The notes under the pieces are model-generated. The model was not told the origin of the DNA and ran no database searches. It saw only the letters and a list, made by a program, of their open reading frames with translations. A stretch of 64,000 bases of DNA from Siniperca chuatsi (Eukaryota; Chordata; Actinopteri; Centrarchiformes; Sinipercidae): NCBI RefSeq assembly GCF_020085105.1, contig NC_058045.1, forward strand, positions 3,795,333 through 3,859,332, written 5' to 3'. A program made the translations under genes and the position numbers. Positions within the stretch are counted from its first letter, which is position 1. Every line of letters begins with the position of its first letter. This document shows, piece by piece, positions 37,700 to 62,477 of the stretch.

Positions 37700-38215
37700 C
37701 ATGCATGAAACAACTACTGAACGTATTCATTCTCTTCAAGTCAATGTCCTTTGGCAGCAGTGACGGCCTTTAGTCCCTGGACTTTGCAGAGGAACCTCTC
37801 AGGACCTTCACCAGGTTCACTGTGTGCATGTCGGTCCCACTAGTGCCCTTCTTGCATGGAAGGCCGGCTTGAGGCAAAGTCACAGCTATGACAGTCTTCC
37901 CATTTCTTTAAGATTGCCTTTAGTGTATTCTGAGGGATATTCAATAAACCAGCTTCCAGATACGCGTATATTTGACCCTTAATCACTCGTCACACCCTGA
38001 TTACACCCAGGCGATCTTCATGTAAGTTACAGTTTGCTTCACAAATATGATTTGGGTAGTTGTAAAGTAGTAAAGGAGGTAAATACTTCTGCTATCAATA
38101 AATGAGTTTTGTATTTGTACCTCATTTGAATAAATGTGTAGAGATGTGTTATATTAAAACAATAAAGCTAGTACAAGTGAGGTGAAAACATTTTATAGGC
38201 ACTGTAAATTTACCA
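37700..38215. mobile_element. Degenerate Tc1-like MITE
   Basis: Contains 'tttggcagcagtgacggcc', 'tttaagattgcctttagtgt' and a right end 'ataggcactgtaa', features of non-autonomous Tc1-type elements in fish whose ends carry CAGTGCCT-type repeats. The left end is poorly preserved and no transposase frame is open. Confidence 0.45.
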
Positions 38216-38289
38216 CAGCAAGTTTTTTTTCCCCAGTAACCCAGTTATAATTCTTATTTATTTATAATTGGTGTGACTGTATGTACAAA

Positions 38290-38800
38290 ATTCTTTATTA
38301 TTATTCCGCCACGTTTTTTGCAACATAACTCCTTCCACATTTCCAACTAGAAACTTAATTCAATTAGGACATTACTTTCCAAAATATTCCAGGTTTTCCA
38401 GGAAATTTTTTCTGCATTCAAATGAATGGATGGGATGTTCAGAATTTCCACATTTACCCACTTTTTCAACTCGTAACTACTCATTCATACTTTCAGCTAG
38501 AAACTCCATTCCAACTTTAAAATGTTCCATATCATTCATATGCTACTTTTAAATCCCATTCATGTTAGACCATTCCCCACTTTTCCTACTCTTCATACTT
38601 AATACTCCTTTGCTGCTTTTTCATACAAAGTTAAGCCAGCATCCTTCAGCCCATTCCCACTTTCCCAACCATTCATATCCCTTCCTACACTTTCATGCGT
38701 TTGTCAACTCTTATCTACTCATTCATACTTTCAGCGAAAAATTCCATTCAAACCTTATAATGTTCCACATCTTTCATACATTATTGGTATTACTGTATTT
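38290..38800. repeat. Teleost interspersed repeat (ATTCCGCCACGTTTTTTGCA type)
   Basis: 'ttattccgccacgttttttg' followed by repeated CATTCATACTTTCAGC-type phrases and 'actagaaac' motifs. I recognise the opening as an abundant fish repeat. The Ser/His-rich + strand frame at 38562-38804 is repeat sequence, not a gene. Confidence 0.55.
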
Positions 38801-40809
38801 TTAAAGTCAGCAATGCAGTTTAGCGTCAGCTTTTCAACATCCAGCATTCACACCACAACTTCTTCAGAAATTGCCTTCTCTAGTTCTTATTTATTATCTT
38901 TCGTTTTTTATCTTGCAGGTGCTTGCATTATACTACAGTATTTTCCTCCAGCCAATGGGTTTGTACCTCTGTTTCAAATACATTCATGTGTGTTGGAAAT
39001 GTCCTGCAGAAATGCAATGTGAACTTTGATCCGAGTACTGTATGCCCACTATTTACTCTTTAATCCACAGATTACTGAATTATCCTCCATAAGGAGCTCA
39101 GGCCGAGAATATAAAACAGTATGGCCTCTGTCTGGAAACTAGTGACTGAAGGGGACAACGGAAAGTGCACAGATCTGATTACTGACTATTGCCAAAATAA
39201 TACAAATTAAATTGTTGTTGTTTTTTTACAAGCATTGCCAAAAATAAGGCACAATAAATGTTAATATTACAGTGCAGCTGGGAAGGTGCACATAGTTATG
39301 TACATGAATCAACACCATGAACCAAAGTGTGACAGAAAAGTCTGGAGAACTCAGGCGAGGTCGCTTGGAGGTCATAGTTAATCGACTTTGTGTTAACATT
39401 AGTGATATGCAGTTGTGTCACTGGACAAAGGAACCTGAGTAATGTCAAATCAGCCGTGACTCATCGTTATGAGGAAGCAGTTTATATGGTATGAATAACT
39501 GGATTAACTTTGTGGTAAGTTTTCATGCAGAAAAAGCTCACTTATCCTCGTCTGTGTGGAAAAAAGTAAAGAATGAGTGACTGAGCTGTGTGTGTTTTGG
39601 GGTTTTGTGGAGTAACTCAGTGTTGTTGCCCAGCTTGATGTGAAACCTTTCAGTGCTGCAGCCCTGTGCACTGATGTCTTTCAGTATTCACACCAAGCAT
39701 TTCACCACCACTGTCAAGGTAGCCACAATAAGCTGTTTGACCTCCTTTTTTCACAATAAAACCCGTAGTGCTCGCACTTTTGTGGAGTTTAAAGCGTGTA
39801 AGTGAAAATGATATAAAAAGGAATCACTTTTAAATGTAGTTTGAACCATTGACTCTTTAGATATGATTAGGTTGATGTAGATACAGAATATTTAATTTTT
39901 ACCACTGTCCTGTAGGTATTTGTCAAGACTAGCTGCCATCAACTCCCTCATTTTGTAAAACACAAACACAAAAAACATAAACACAAAACAGAAAGGGGGT
40001 TTCCAAAATCTGTGCCTACTCTTAACTGAGCAGTGCCTCAGAAAATGAAAGTAAAAGTTTGACATCAGGTTAAAAGCAGATTGCAATCTAGTGCTTTCTC
40101 AACAGTCGGTCACAGTTCAAGTGTCCTACTAATGACTACCTCAACGGTGTTTCATTTCACTGACAGAGCTGGGGCGTCCTTGTGCTCTCAGATTCAGAAC
40201 AGTGTTCCTGGTTTGAATCTGGCCTGTATTGCGTATCTACTTTCTCATTCACCATGTTTCCTGCTGTCTCTACTGTTTACTATCAAGTAAAACCAATGTG
40301 TTACTTGTTCGTATAAAATTGTATACAACTTTGCCTTTAGGGTGCTTTATACTGTACAAAGTATTATTCTATCTTTGTATGGTTTAGTCAAAAAGCCTTT
40401 TTGGCCTATGACCCAAATCAGAGGTAGCAATACACAGGCTGGTAAACAGGTCCCAAAGATAATGATCCCTCCTCTCAGATAGTTTCATCTTATAATGCCT
40501 GAAATACTAGTCAGTTGAACTGTGCTGTGTCTTGAGGTTGAAATAAATGTTACCTGCTGCTGCTGATCTGCCTGTCCTTGCGTCACCAGGTTTTGGATGT
40601 GGGTGTTAAATAGAGCCTGCGTGTAAAAGACACGATACAGGTCATTTTTGTGAGTATATATGTGGATTTAAAGTACATACTGTATAGACATATTCCCATG
40701 ATGAGTACACAGCCAGGATTGAGTCTGGAAATCAGTAAGATGATCTTTTAGCCTTGACAAGATTCGAGTGAGTGTTGTGACCATTATAGGTATATATAAA
40801 GATACAGAT

Positions 40810-41752
40810 CAGTGGTGGAAGTAGCCTTACTGATTACATATTCTTCAGTTTAATAAGTGAGTGGCAATAGTTCAATGTAAAATGTATTGTGTAAAGCACA
40901 ATAAAAAAAATAATAAAAAAGTAAAAATATGTAAGTATTATCAGCAAAATATACAATAGTCTTAATTATCTGTATATATTTTAATATCACAATTCTTCTG
41001 TTTGTGTTTTTATTTTAGCAAATTTAATCTACAGCAAAATTTCATATTTTACAAGATGATCATATGTTTTGTGAGTAAAATATGAATCTGTAAAGTAACC
41101 AGTAACTATAGCTGGCAAATAAATGTAGTGCAGTAAAGAATTACTGTCCCTCTCCATTATCTCTCTGTTGGACTGTTGGATTGATTATATCTATTTTGCT
41201 ATAAATGTTGCTATATTTTATTAAATATTATACTATACATATTACTTATTATATATTATATTGTACTATATTCTGTACTATACCCATACTTTACCATATT
41301 ATATTTGATATATTGCTGAACTAATACTATAGGCTATATTATACTATACTTATACTATGTCTAATATTATAATGTACCATATTATACTATATTATGTTAA
41401 TATGCTACGTTGGCTTTTGCACTTAATTACACAAGATGTTTCTATTATATCTCTATATTAATACAGAGAAACACTAAGTACCATTACTTAATCATATTAT
41501 ATATTAGTATGGTGTACACTGTTTACATAGACTTGCTGACTCTTCTGCTATTAATCACACCACTGTCCTTGTAATTTTATCTCCAAATCCTCTTGTATAG
41601 TTTCTATTTCTTATTCTATTCTTTTCCCTGCTAGGGATCAATAAAGGTTTATCTTAAAAAAAAGTAGCAGACGAATAAAAATGGAGATATTCATGTACAC
41701 GTACATAAAAATTATATCTATGTATAGTACTTAAAATTACATTCCACCACTG
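40810..41752. mobile_element. DNA element with CAGTGGTGGAA terminal inverted repeats
   Basis: Starts CAGTGGTGGAA at 40810 and ends with the inverted TTCCACCACTG at about 41742-41752. Interior phrases such as 'gtaaaaatatgtaagtatta' and 'aaagtaaccagtaactatag' match a common teleost DNA element; an opposite-strand piece occurs at 54081-54330. The middle (41215-41410) is an ATACTAT-rich degenerate tandem tract. No open transposase is present. Confidence 0.6.
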
Positions 41753-42000
41753 ATAAAGGACATATTTCCATGATAAATACACAGATGGTCTTTTAAGGCA
41801 AAGCTTGTGCTTTTATTTTGAAGCTTGAGCTAAATTTCCGGTATCGTCCTGTATGTCAACGTCCGCCTTGACGTCGCTCCGGTTAACTCGTTCTCACAGT
41901 TATCGTTCCATCAGTGGCGCTTCATCCCCGACGCTCTTGTTCACGCGTCTCTCCCTCACTGGAAATAATACGTTTTCAAACACCTCTAAAGAAAACAAAA

Positions 42001-56037
<14,037 letters not shown>

Positions 56038-56885
56038 ACACTGATCCCTGACCTCACCCCACAAACCTTTGGGCACACACACATGCACAAACACCCCGCT
56101 CTGTGCCCATAGATATTATAAATATCTATGTCATTGCCTCATTTATTACCACTTCTTATCTAATCACCCCTCCCTGCCCTCCCAGTATACCTCTCTATAA
56201 TATAATCTACATATATTATACGCAGCTATCTGGCTAAACCAAACCAGAGTCCCAGAATACTGCATTGGGCTTAAGTGTGTTTTCAGAAGCAAGATGCATT
56301 TGAAGGGTTTTTATCTTTAAACTCAAATTCAAAACTGGATCTAAAATGGCAATAAAGATGAATGAAGGATGCACAAACTGTAGGCTGCTGTAACAGCGCA
56401 AAGATGGCCACCAATCTGCCTATCTCTGCATGGTCAAACAGTATCTATGGCTCTGCTCCCAAAGCACTCCTCAGTCCACCAAACCTGGCTTTACCCTGCC
56501 TCTGTCCCCTCCTAACGCATGTCCTATTAGCCTTAGCCTTTCTCTTCTCTTCTCTTTCTCTTCCCCTCATTCCTGTGTGTTGATTGGTCATTCCTACTAT
56601 CTGGTGCTTGTATAGTCCATCCATTTGTGCTATACTTTCCATTGTGGATTGTGTGTACACGGTTTCTTTTCATCATTTCGAGTGGATTTGAATGTAGAGT
56701 AACAGCGTAAAACTGGAGAGACTTGTGTTCTCCAGGGGATTAGTATGTTTGATGACAAACTGGTGTCAAAATATAATGTTATAACACATACTGGCCGGGC
56801 TGGGTTCTGTACTGTAAGCTACTAAAGCAATATCATTCCAGCTCATCACTGAATGTCACACTGTAATGTCTTTTATTAAAGAAAT
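56038..56885 (+). other. CKMT1: CKMT1 3' untranslated region with polyadenylation signals
   Basis: A first AATAAA lies at about 56350-56355 and an ATTAAA at 56875-56880. Open frames at 56362-56660 overlap one another on both strands and carry no motif, so the region is read as UTR. Which signal is used cannot be told from sequence alone. Confidence 0.55.
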
Positions 56886-57029
56886 CATCTATTTAACGGT
56901 ACCTCTTCCTCCCCTGTCTGTCTCTCATTTGTTGATAGAGCGTTGCTTTTTTTTTTAGTTTCTACATGAACTGAAATTAATTCTTTGGTATCAAGAGGAT
57001 TTTGCCGGAGCATGAAGCCCAAGCTTTAT

Positions 57030-57043
57030 GTAACCATGGTAAC
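57030..57043. promoter_or_regulatory. RFX X-box motif
   Basis: GTAACCATGGTAAC fits the X-box consensus GTNRCC-N(0-3)-RGYAAC at every defined position. RFX factors bind such sites in ciliary and other genes. It lies about 150 bases beyond the CKMT1 poly-A signal; its target gene is unknown. Confidence 0.5.
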
Positions 57044-57344
57044 CAAGCTCGAGGAGCGTGATTGCGATCAGCATGGTTGCATAGTGTCATGTGACAACGT
57101 TTAGTCAGAGGCATAACAAAACTGCATTATGCTTGAAAGGCCGGTACTCAGGGGTCTTGTTTTCACACAGAGCCAAGACCTTTAAATCTGGAAAATGCCA
57201 TTTTTGTCCTTAAACTATTTAAAACACATCCATGAGACACACGGTTGCACTGAGCGACACGTTCCTTCATTACCATGAACATACTCATTAGCACACAAAA
57301 TCTACGGCTTAAATAGCCATAGATTTCCTACAGCGCCCAACTGT

Positions 57345-57705
57345 TTGAGGTAACTGTTTAGGCGATTCAACAGAAAATTAATTGGCAACTATTTTGATAA
57401 CTGACTAATTGTTTTAACCATTTTTGAAGCAAAAATGCCAAGAATTCTCTGATTCCAGCTTTTGAAATGTGAAAATTTGCTGCTTTTCTTTGTCATATAT
57501 GACAGTAAATAGAATATCTTAAGGTTTGGGACTGTTAGTCAGACAAAACACGCAAATAAAGACATCACTGTGGCCTCTGAGAAATTTTGAATGCTATTTT
57601 TTTTTTTACTATTGTTTAACATTTTATAAACCAGTCGATTAATCCAGAAAATAATCGGCAGATTTATCAATAATAAAAATAATTAATTATTTTGCCCTTA
57701 ATAAG
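57345..57705. mobile_element. hAT-like MITE, decayed copy
   Basis: Internal markers 'gaagcaaaaatgccaagaat', 'tttgctgcttttctttgtca' and 'cagtcgattaatccagaaaa' match the copies at 35878-36176 and 61060-61370. The terminal repeats are eroded. Confidence 0.65.
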
Positions 57706-58418
57706 AATGTAAGTAAATATTTGTGTTTTGTTTTTTAAAGATTTATGTCTTCAGTAGGAACCAGTAGTCTTGGGGCTGAGTGTCACAGACATGCTGGGGA
57801 AGTTGAAAAGTGTTGTGAGACGGTCTAACACATTCTTAGTTTTGGTCTTTTCATGGGATTTGTTGAATATTGCCAGACCTATCCTTTAAGCTTCATGATG
57901 ATTTACTATTAAATCTAACTGTGAATACATGTAGTATGGTGCAAACAGCCAGTACACAACCACAGCAAAAAATATGCTAAATGAATTGTGTGCCGCTTCA
58001 TCTGCACTTGAGAATGAATATGAACCTAAATATGTGTCCGTCTTTGAAAGCGAATGCAAAGACGGCAGCGTTTTCTCTGCGGTGCATCAAGTATCATGTA
58101 TCAAGTGCTTTGTCCCATTGTGAATGAATAGGCAACAATTTTTCCAGTGTTTTGGTCTGGACGCTGACGGGACAACAAGGCGTTCAGTGTTCTGACAAGA
58201 CGCAGCTGAGACATCGAGTGTTGCGAGGCATGAGGAATCTATTTTTCTCTGTGCGAGGATTCGGAGGAAGGTTCTGATGTCTTGAATACACACATACGTC
58301 CTCTTCCTCCCTCCCTCTCTATCTCTCACCGCTCTCAGAGCATGTCACAGGCGTAATGCTGCAGACCTCTCCTCTTCTCTCCTCCTCCTTGTTCCAGATA
58401 TGGCTGAGGAGCAAGCGG

Positions 58419-58432
58419 GTTACCGTGGCAAC
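58419..58432. promoter_or_regulatory. RFX X-box motif
   Basis: GTTACCGTGGCAAC is a perfect X-box with a 2-base spacer, within a GC-richer patch (58310-58500) than its surroundings. It is the second perfect X-box in this intergenic region. Confidence 0.55.
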
Positions 58433-59850
58433 CAATTTCAAAGAGGCAATGGGGGCTCTGATTTGGGAGGGAAGGGGCTCTGTGGGTAACAGAAAACAAA
58501 TCTCTACAGTGCAGAAGAGTGCTCCAGAGTGCACAGCCACACACACAAAACACAGGTTCCTAGGATAAAAGGGTGGTTGAATAGTGACGACAGTGCTGAA
58601 ACAGACTGTGTTTAGTGGGATAAAATGTTGATTAAATGATGATGAAAATGCTTTAGCCCACAGTATTTAGTGTAATGTGTATAAACAGTACAAAAGTGCT
58701 GTGTAGTGTAATACTGTTTCTGTAAACCACTCCACACACTTTCATCACAGCTCCACTGACACTGACAGTCAGCCCGTCTTCTCCAGATAACTCAAGTGGA
58801 TCCTCTAACCTCATTTGGTCCCTATTATTATTTCCCTCTAATTCTGCCATTCCCATCTCAGCTGTAAGTTTACAGTAAACGGTGGCTGGTCTGGAAGAAA
58901 GGCAGCTCTGCTTTAAAGGATTAGCACAGCTCGCCAGTCGGCTGTGGATCTGCAAGTCTGAGCCACAGCGATGACGGGGAAAAATTTGTCTGTTTAGGAA
59001 GCAAGGTTTATAATAGTGACGGAAAGAATACTTTCCACACTGACACGTGTTTTAGATGTATATATTGGAGCTTTATTTGGATTGAGAGTCATGAAAGTCC
59101 ATCAGTGCATAAATAATCATGTAAACGTTTAACCCAAGCAAGAAATACACTGAAATGGCACAATGTGGTTTTCTTGTACTGTACTGTTACTAGGAAGGTT
59201 AACAGGTTCTTAATCTGCATGAGTGAAGAGCTGTGTTGAGTACTGACAGATTTCTTATATTGTAAATACAAATATCTATTTACCTAAAATAAAATCAGAA
59301 AGTTCTTTACATAATGTCAGGTGTTCTGTGTCATTATAAAAAATGTGGCACAATAGATATTTTGAGTTTGTATGCAAATCTGAAAGATCTCCTGATTTCA
59401 TTACTTTTTATAGCTCTAAGATTTTCAAGATTATAACTATAACTGTCCTCTTCGAATATGGCAAAGTACTTTGAAGTAATACAGGTACATGACAGAGTTT
59501 CAATTACTTTGACATTTACACTTTTGTTGGGTTAAGTAGTAACTTTCCACTACAACAGTTTGAAGAGGAGAAACATGAATCTAATGAAAAAGTGATGAAG
59601 GCCTCAGCTCTAAAGGAAATATTGCTGAAAGACACATAAACAGGTCACACCAGAGTAGCATGTAAATGTACAGGTTGGAATAGTAATTGAGTATGTCTTA
59701 TAAAACTAAACTTATATATTCTGAGTACAAACACTTATGAAACAAGTAGAGGATTACTGGTAATTACAAAAATCTAGGAGGAAAACTCACTTACATTACT
59801 TACTTAGGTGTTGTATGACTCTTGTTTGCAATCATAAAACAGTGGTGGAA

Positions 59851-59870
59851 TATATATATATATATATATT
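59851..59870. repeat. (AT)n microsatellite
   Basis: About ten TA units following 'cagtggtggaa'. Confidence 0.9.
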
Positions 59871-61059
59871 TAAAATAACTCACTGGACTATGGACAGAGT
59901 ATTGTATATCAGTGATTGAAGAGGAGTCCGTGCTGTCAGAGCGCTCCCTCTGCTGGCATGGTAACATAACTGCAGCTTTATAAAGAAGGAAAATTTTGCA
60001 CATACCATGCGTGACTGTGTTAATGAATATGAAGCCTATTTTTACCTGTATGACTTCAAATGTCCATCCACCTGGGCAGATTTAAACTTTTATTTAATCC
60101 GGTCGTCTCGTCTCGTTGAGATCTTTTTTTCAAGACCTGAGAACAAGAAACATTCATAGTCAGACAAACACAACAACCAGCATGCAAAACAACACAAAGA
60201 ACACCAGACAACCACAATCGACAAACAATTATTAAAAAGAAAAATAATTTCAACTATTTTAAGAAGTGAAAACTTTAACATTTAATGGGATTACAAGGAA
60301 TTAAAGAAAGATGATCGCCTACATAGTTGTTTCATAATCACATCCAGATGAACCTGTTAGTGGACAATATAAACTAAAATAATAATGGTAATAATGGTTT
60401 GAAACAGTGCCCCTCTACAAGACAGGGCCTCGAGATTCAGTAAGAATGCAGGACTAAGAATGAAATGGAAATCCAGTCTTAATCATAATAGACACAGATT
60501 GTTTGTTTGTCATCATCTTAAAGCACAAGTATCTATTGTTGATGTAATGACGGCAGTATACAAGTTTACGTACCTTTTGTTTAGTAAGTGCTTGACCTTC
60601 ACAATAATCTCCTGTTACAGCAACAGAGAAGACACTAATTTTGACACAGAGTCCTTCTCAGGCGGTCAGTGGATCAAGGAAAATGGACAGAATATAGAAC
60701 CAATAGGAAACAGGCTCCAGCACACTAAATCCTGGGGACTTAGTTTTTCCACAACAGATACGTGGCACAAAGACTGTAGGAACCTGCAGATCAGCATGGC
60801 CATCAGCGTGTTTGACCTTTCCTCTGACATCTGAGCCAAGTTTGTACTTAGTTTAAGAACACTAGGGATTTGTACATCCGAACTCATGAGCTGATAAAAG
60901 TGGTCACCAGTAGTTCTGCCAGTCTGGCTGAATGAAGATCTCAAAATATAATCAGTGTGAAGTAAGCTAAATTTGACCAATGCAGACTGGTGTTGGGGGA
61001 ACTCATAACTACCACACTAGAACTAGTGGGGGCCGACTTCTGCTTGCTGATACCAACTA

Positions 61060-61370
61060 GAGCTGCGTGATTAGTCGATTAATCACTCGACAAAAAATAA
61101 TCAGAAAATACTTTGATAATCGATTCATTCTTTAGGTAATTTTTCAAGCAAAAATGCCAAACATTCTCTCTATTGTGAGACTTGTCTTAACATTATGGTA
61201 AATTAAATATCTCTGTGTGGACATAAGACATTTGATGAAATCACTTTGGCCTCTAGGAAATTGTGTTGTATTGTGTGTATTGTGTCACATGTTTTATAGA
61301 CCAAACGATTAATTGATTAATCTGGAAAATAATCAGCAGATTATTCAATTATGAAAATTATCCAATACCA
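61060..61370. mobile_element. hAT-like MITE copy
   Basis: Begins 'tagagctgcgtgattagtcg', contains 'caagcaaaaatgccaaacat' and 'aacgattaattgattaatct', and fades at 'aatcagcagattattcaatt'. Same family and orientation as 35878-36176. Confidence 0.7.
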
Positions 61371-62139
61371 ACATGTGTGCCTGTTCCTTGATGTTCTCTG
61401 GTGCCAGGAATTGGAATATATTACCTTTGCACAGTAAAAAAAAAAAAAAAAAAGCGTCCACAATTTTAAAAAAAGGTCAAATTATATTTTACAGGAAACT
61501 TGAGAGTGATTATCATCCTAATTATAATTTGTATGTAACTTTTTATAATTTCTTTTTTGTTGTTTGACTTGGAGTGACTTAATATATGAAGATAGAGGTA
61601 TTTATTGTGTTGGTTTGTTGGAAGTATGATGTCACCAGGTCACTTGGATGCCTGGATCTTAACTCTCCTTGCTTTAAGGACCACAATGGAAACAAGTCTT
61701 GGACTTTATTGTGTCACCCATGACATGGGCTAGATTCTTTTGGTGACTAGTGACAATGACAACAGTGAAGTCGGTGTTAACCTTTGTACTTGAGCACTTT
61801 TTAATTGTATTGTTTGTTTGTTTTTTTCCCCCCTGTACTTCTCTGTATGTGTCATTATTGACGGATGTCTGTAAGCCAAAGTGCTCCTTAGGGACATTTA
61901 AGCTTTACTCTACTCTACTCTGATGTTACATGAGAGAAGTTATATCAGACAGGAGTCTGACAAATGTTTCACCACTGCAACGGCATTTTTGGTGATTATA
62001 AATCCATGGGCTGGGCATTTGTATGTACATGGCATATTAAATAAATTAACTTACTGTAATCGACACATTTAGAGTTGTTTGCAGTTCATTAAAAAGTCAT
62101 GCAACATAATCACTTCCGCGTATGAGAAAGGTGGTTTGA

Positions 62140-62477
62140 TTTTGTCAAGTTGTGATTGGTTCTGACAGGATGAAGTCTCGTTGCCTGCTTTTCATTGGCT
62201 GACCGAAGCAGAGTGACGTGTTGGATAGACCAATAGGAGGCTGCCACACTGTGGTTAGGAGCGGTCCCGCTGCCTGCCTGAACATCTTCACCGCCTCGGT
62301 CCCTTTCTCTTTCTCTATCGACTAGTCTGCATCAGGCCCTGTCCGAGGAGCTTGCAGCCTTGGGTTTCACGTCGCCGAAGCGCTGAAGAGGGGCTGCCAC
62401 GGACACAATTTGCAATTCAAACTTTTTTTTTTGTTTAACATAAAAGTGAAGACGACTTTTAACTAGTGCGGTGTGCG
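62140..62477 (+). promoter_or_regulatory. PDIA3: PDIA3 promoter with ER-stress-type elements
   Basis: CCAAT at 62230-62234, nine bases, then CCACA at 62244-62248 matches the ER stress element CCAAT-N9-CCACG except for the last base. TGACGTG at 62214-62220 resembles the ATF6/XBP1 UPRE core. Inverted CCAAT boxes (ATTGG) lie near 62155 and 62195. No TATA box is evident. This arrangement fits the known unfolded-protein-response control of ER chaperone genes; activity is inferred. Confidence 0.55.

Larger units (their letters stand above)
37106..41852. other. Intergenic stretch between TICRR and CKMT1, mostly repeats
   Basis: No gene is recognised. It contains a Tc1-like MITE remnant (about 37700-38215), a second repeat (38290-38800), a fragment at about 40170-40290 resembling the tRNA-like and tail parts of a fish SINE, and a TIR element (40810-41752). 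Human KIF7, the usual TICRR neighbour in mammals, is not seen here. Confidence 0.5.
56886..62100. other. Intergenic stretch between CKMT1 and PDIA3
   Basis: No coding gene is recognised. It holds two copies of a hAT-like MITE, two RFX X-box motifs, an AT microsatellite (59851-59870) and a poly-A run (61438-61453). The reverse frame at 58653-58955 and the forward frame at 60460-60834 lack recognisable domains and look incidental. Confidence 0.5.

Noticed and set aside
40170..40290. Possible tRNA (GGTTTGAATC-like segment)
   Set aside because: No cloverleaf partner arms; fits a degenerate SINE-like repeat instead.
58653..58955. 100-codon reverse-strand frame between CKMT1 and PDIA3
   Set aside because: No recognisable family, no promoter or splice support.
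59531..59870. Possible third CAGTGGTGGAA-family element
   Set aside because: Only the 11-base end and a weak inverted partner are seen; the interior does not match the family.
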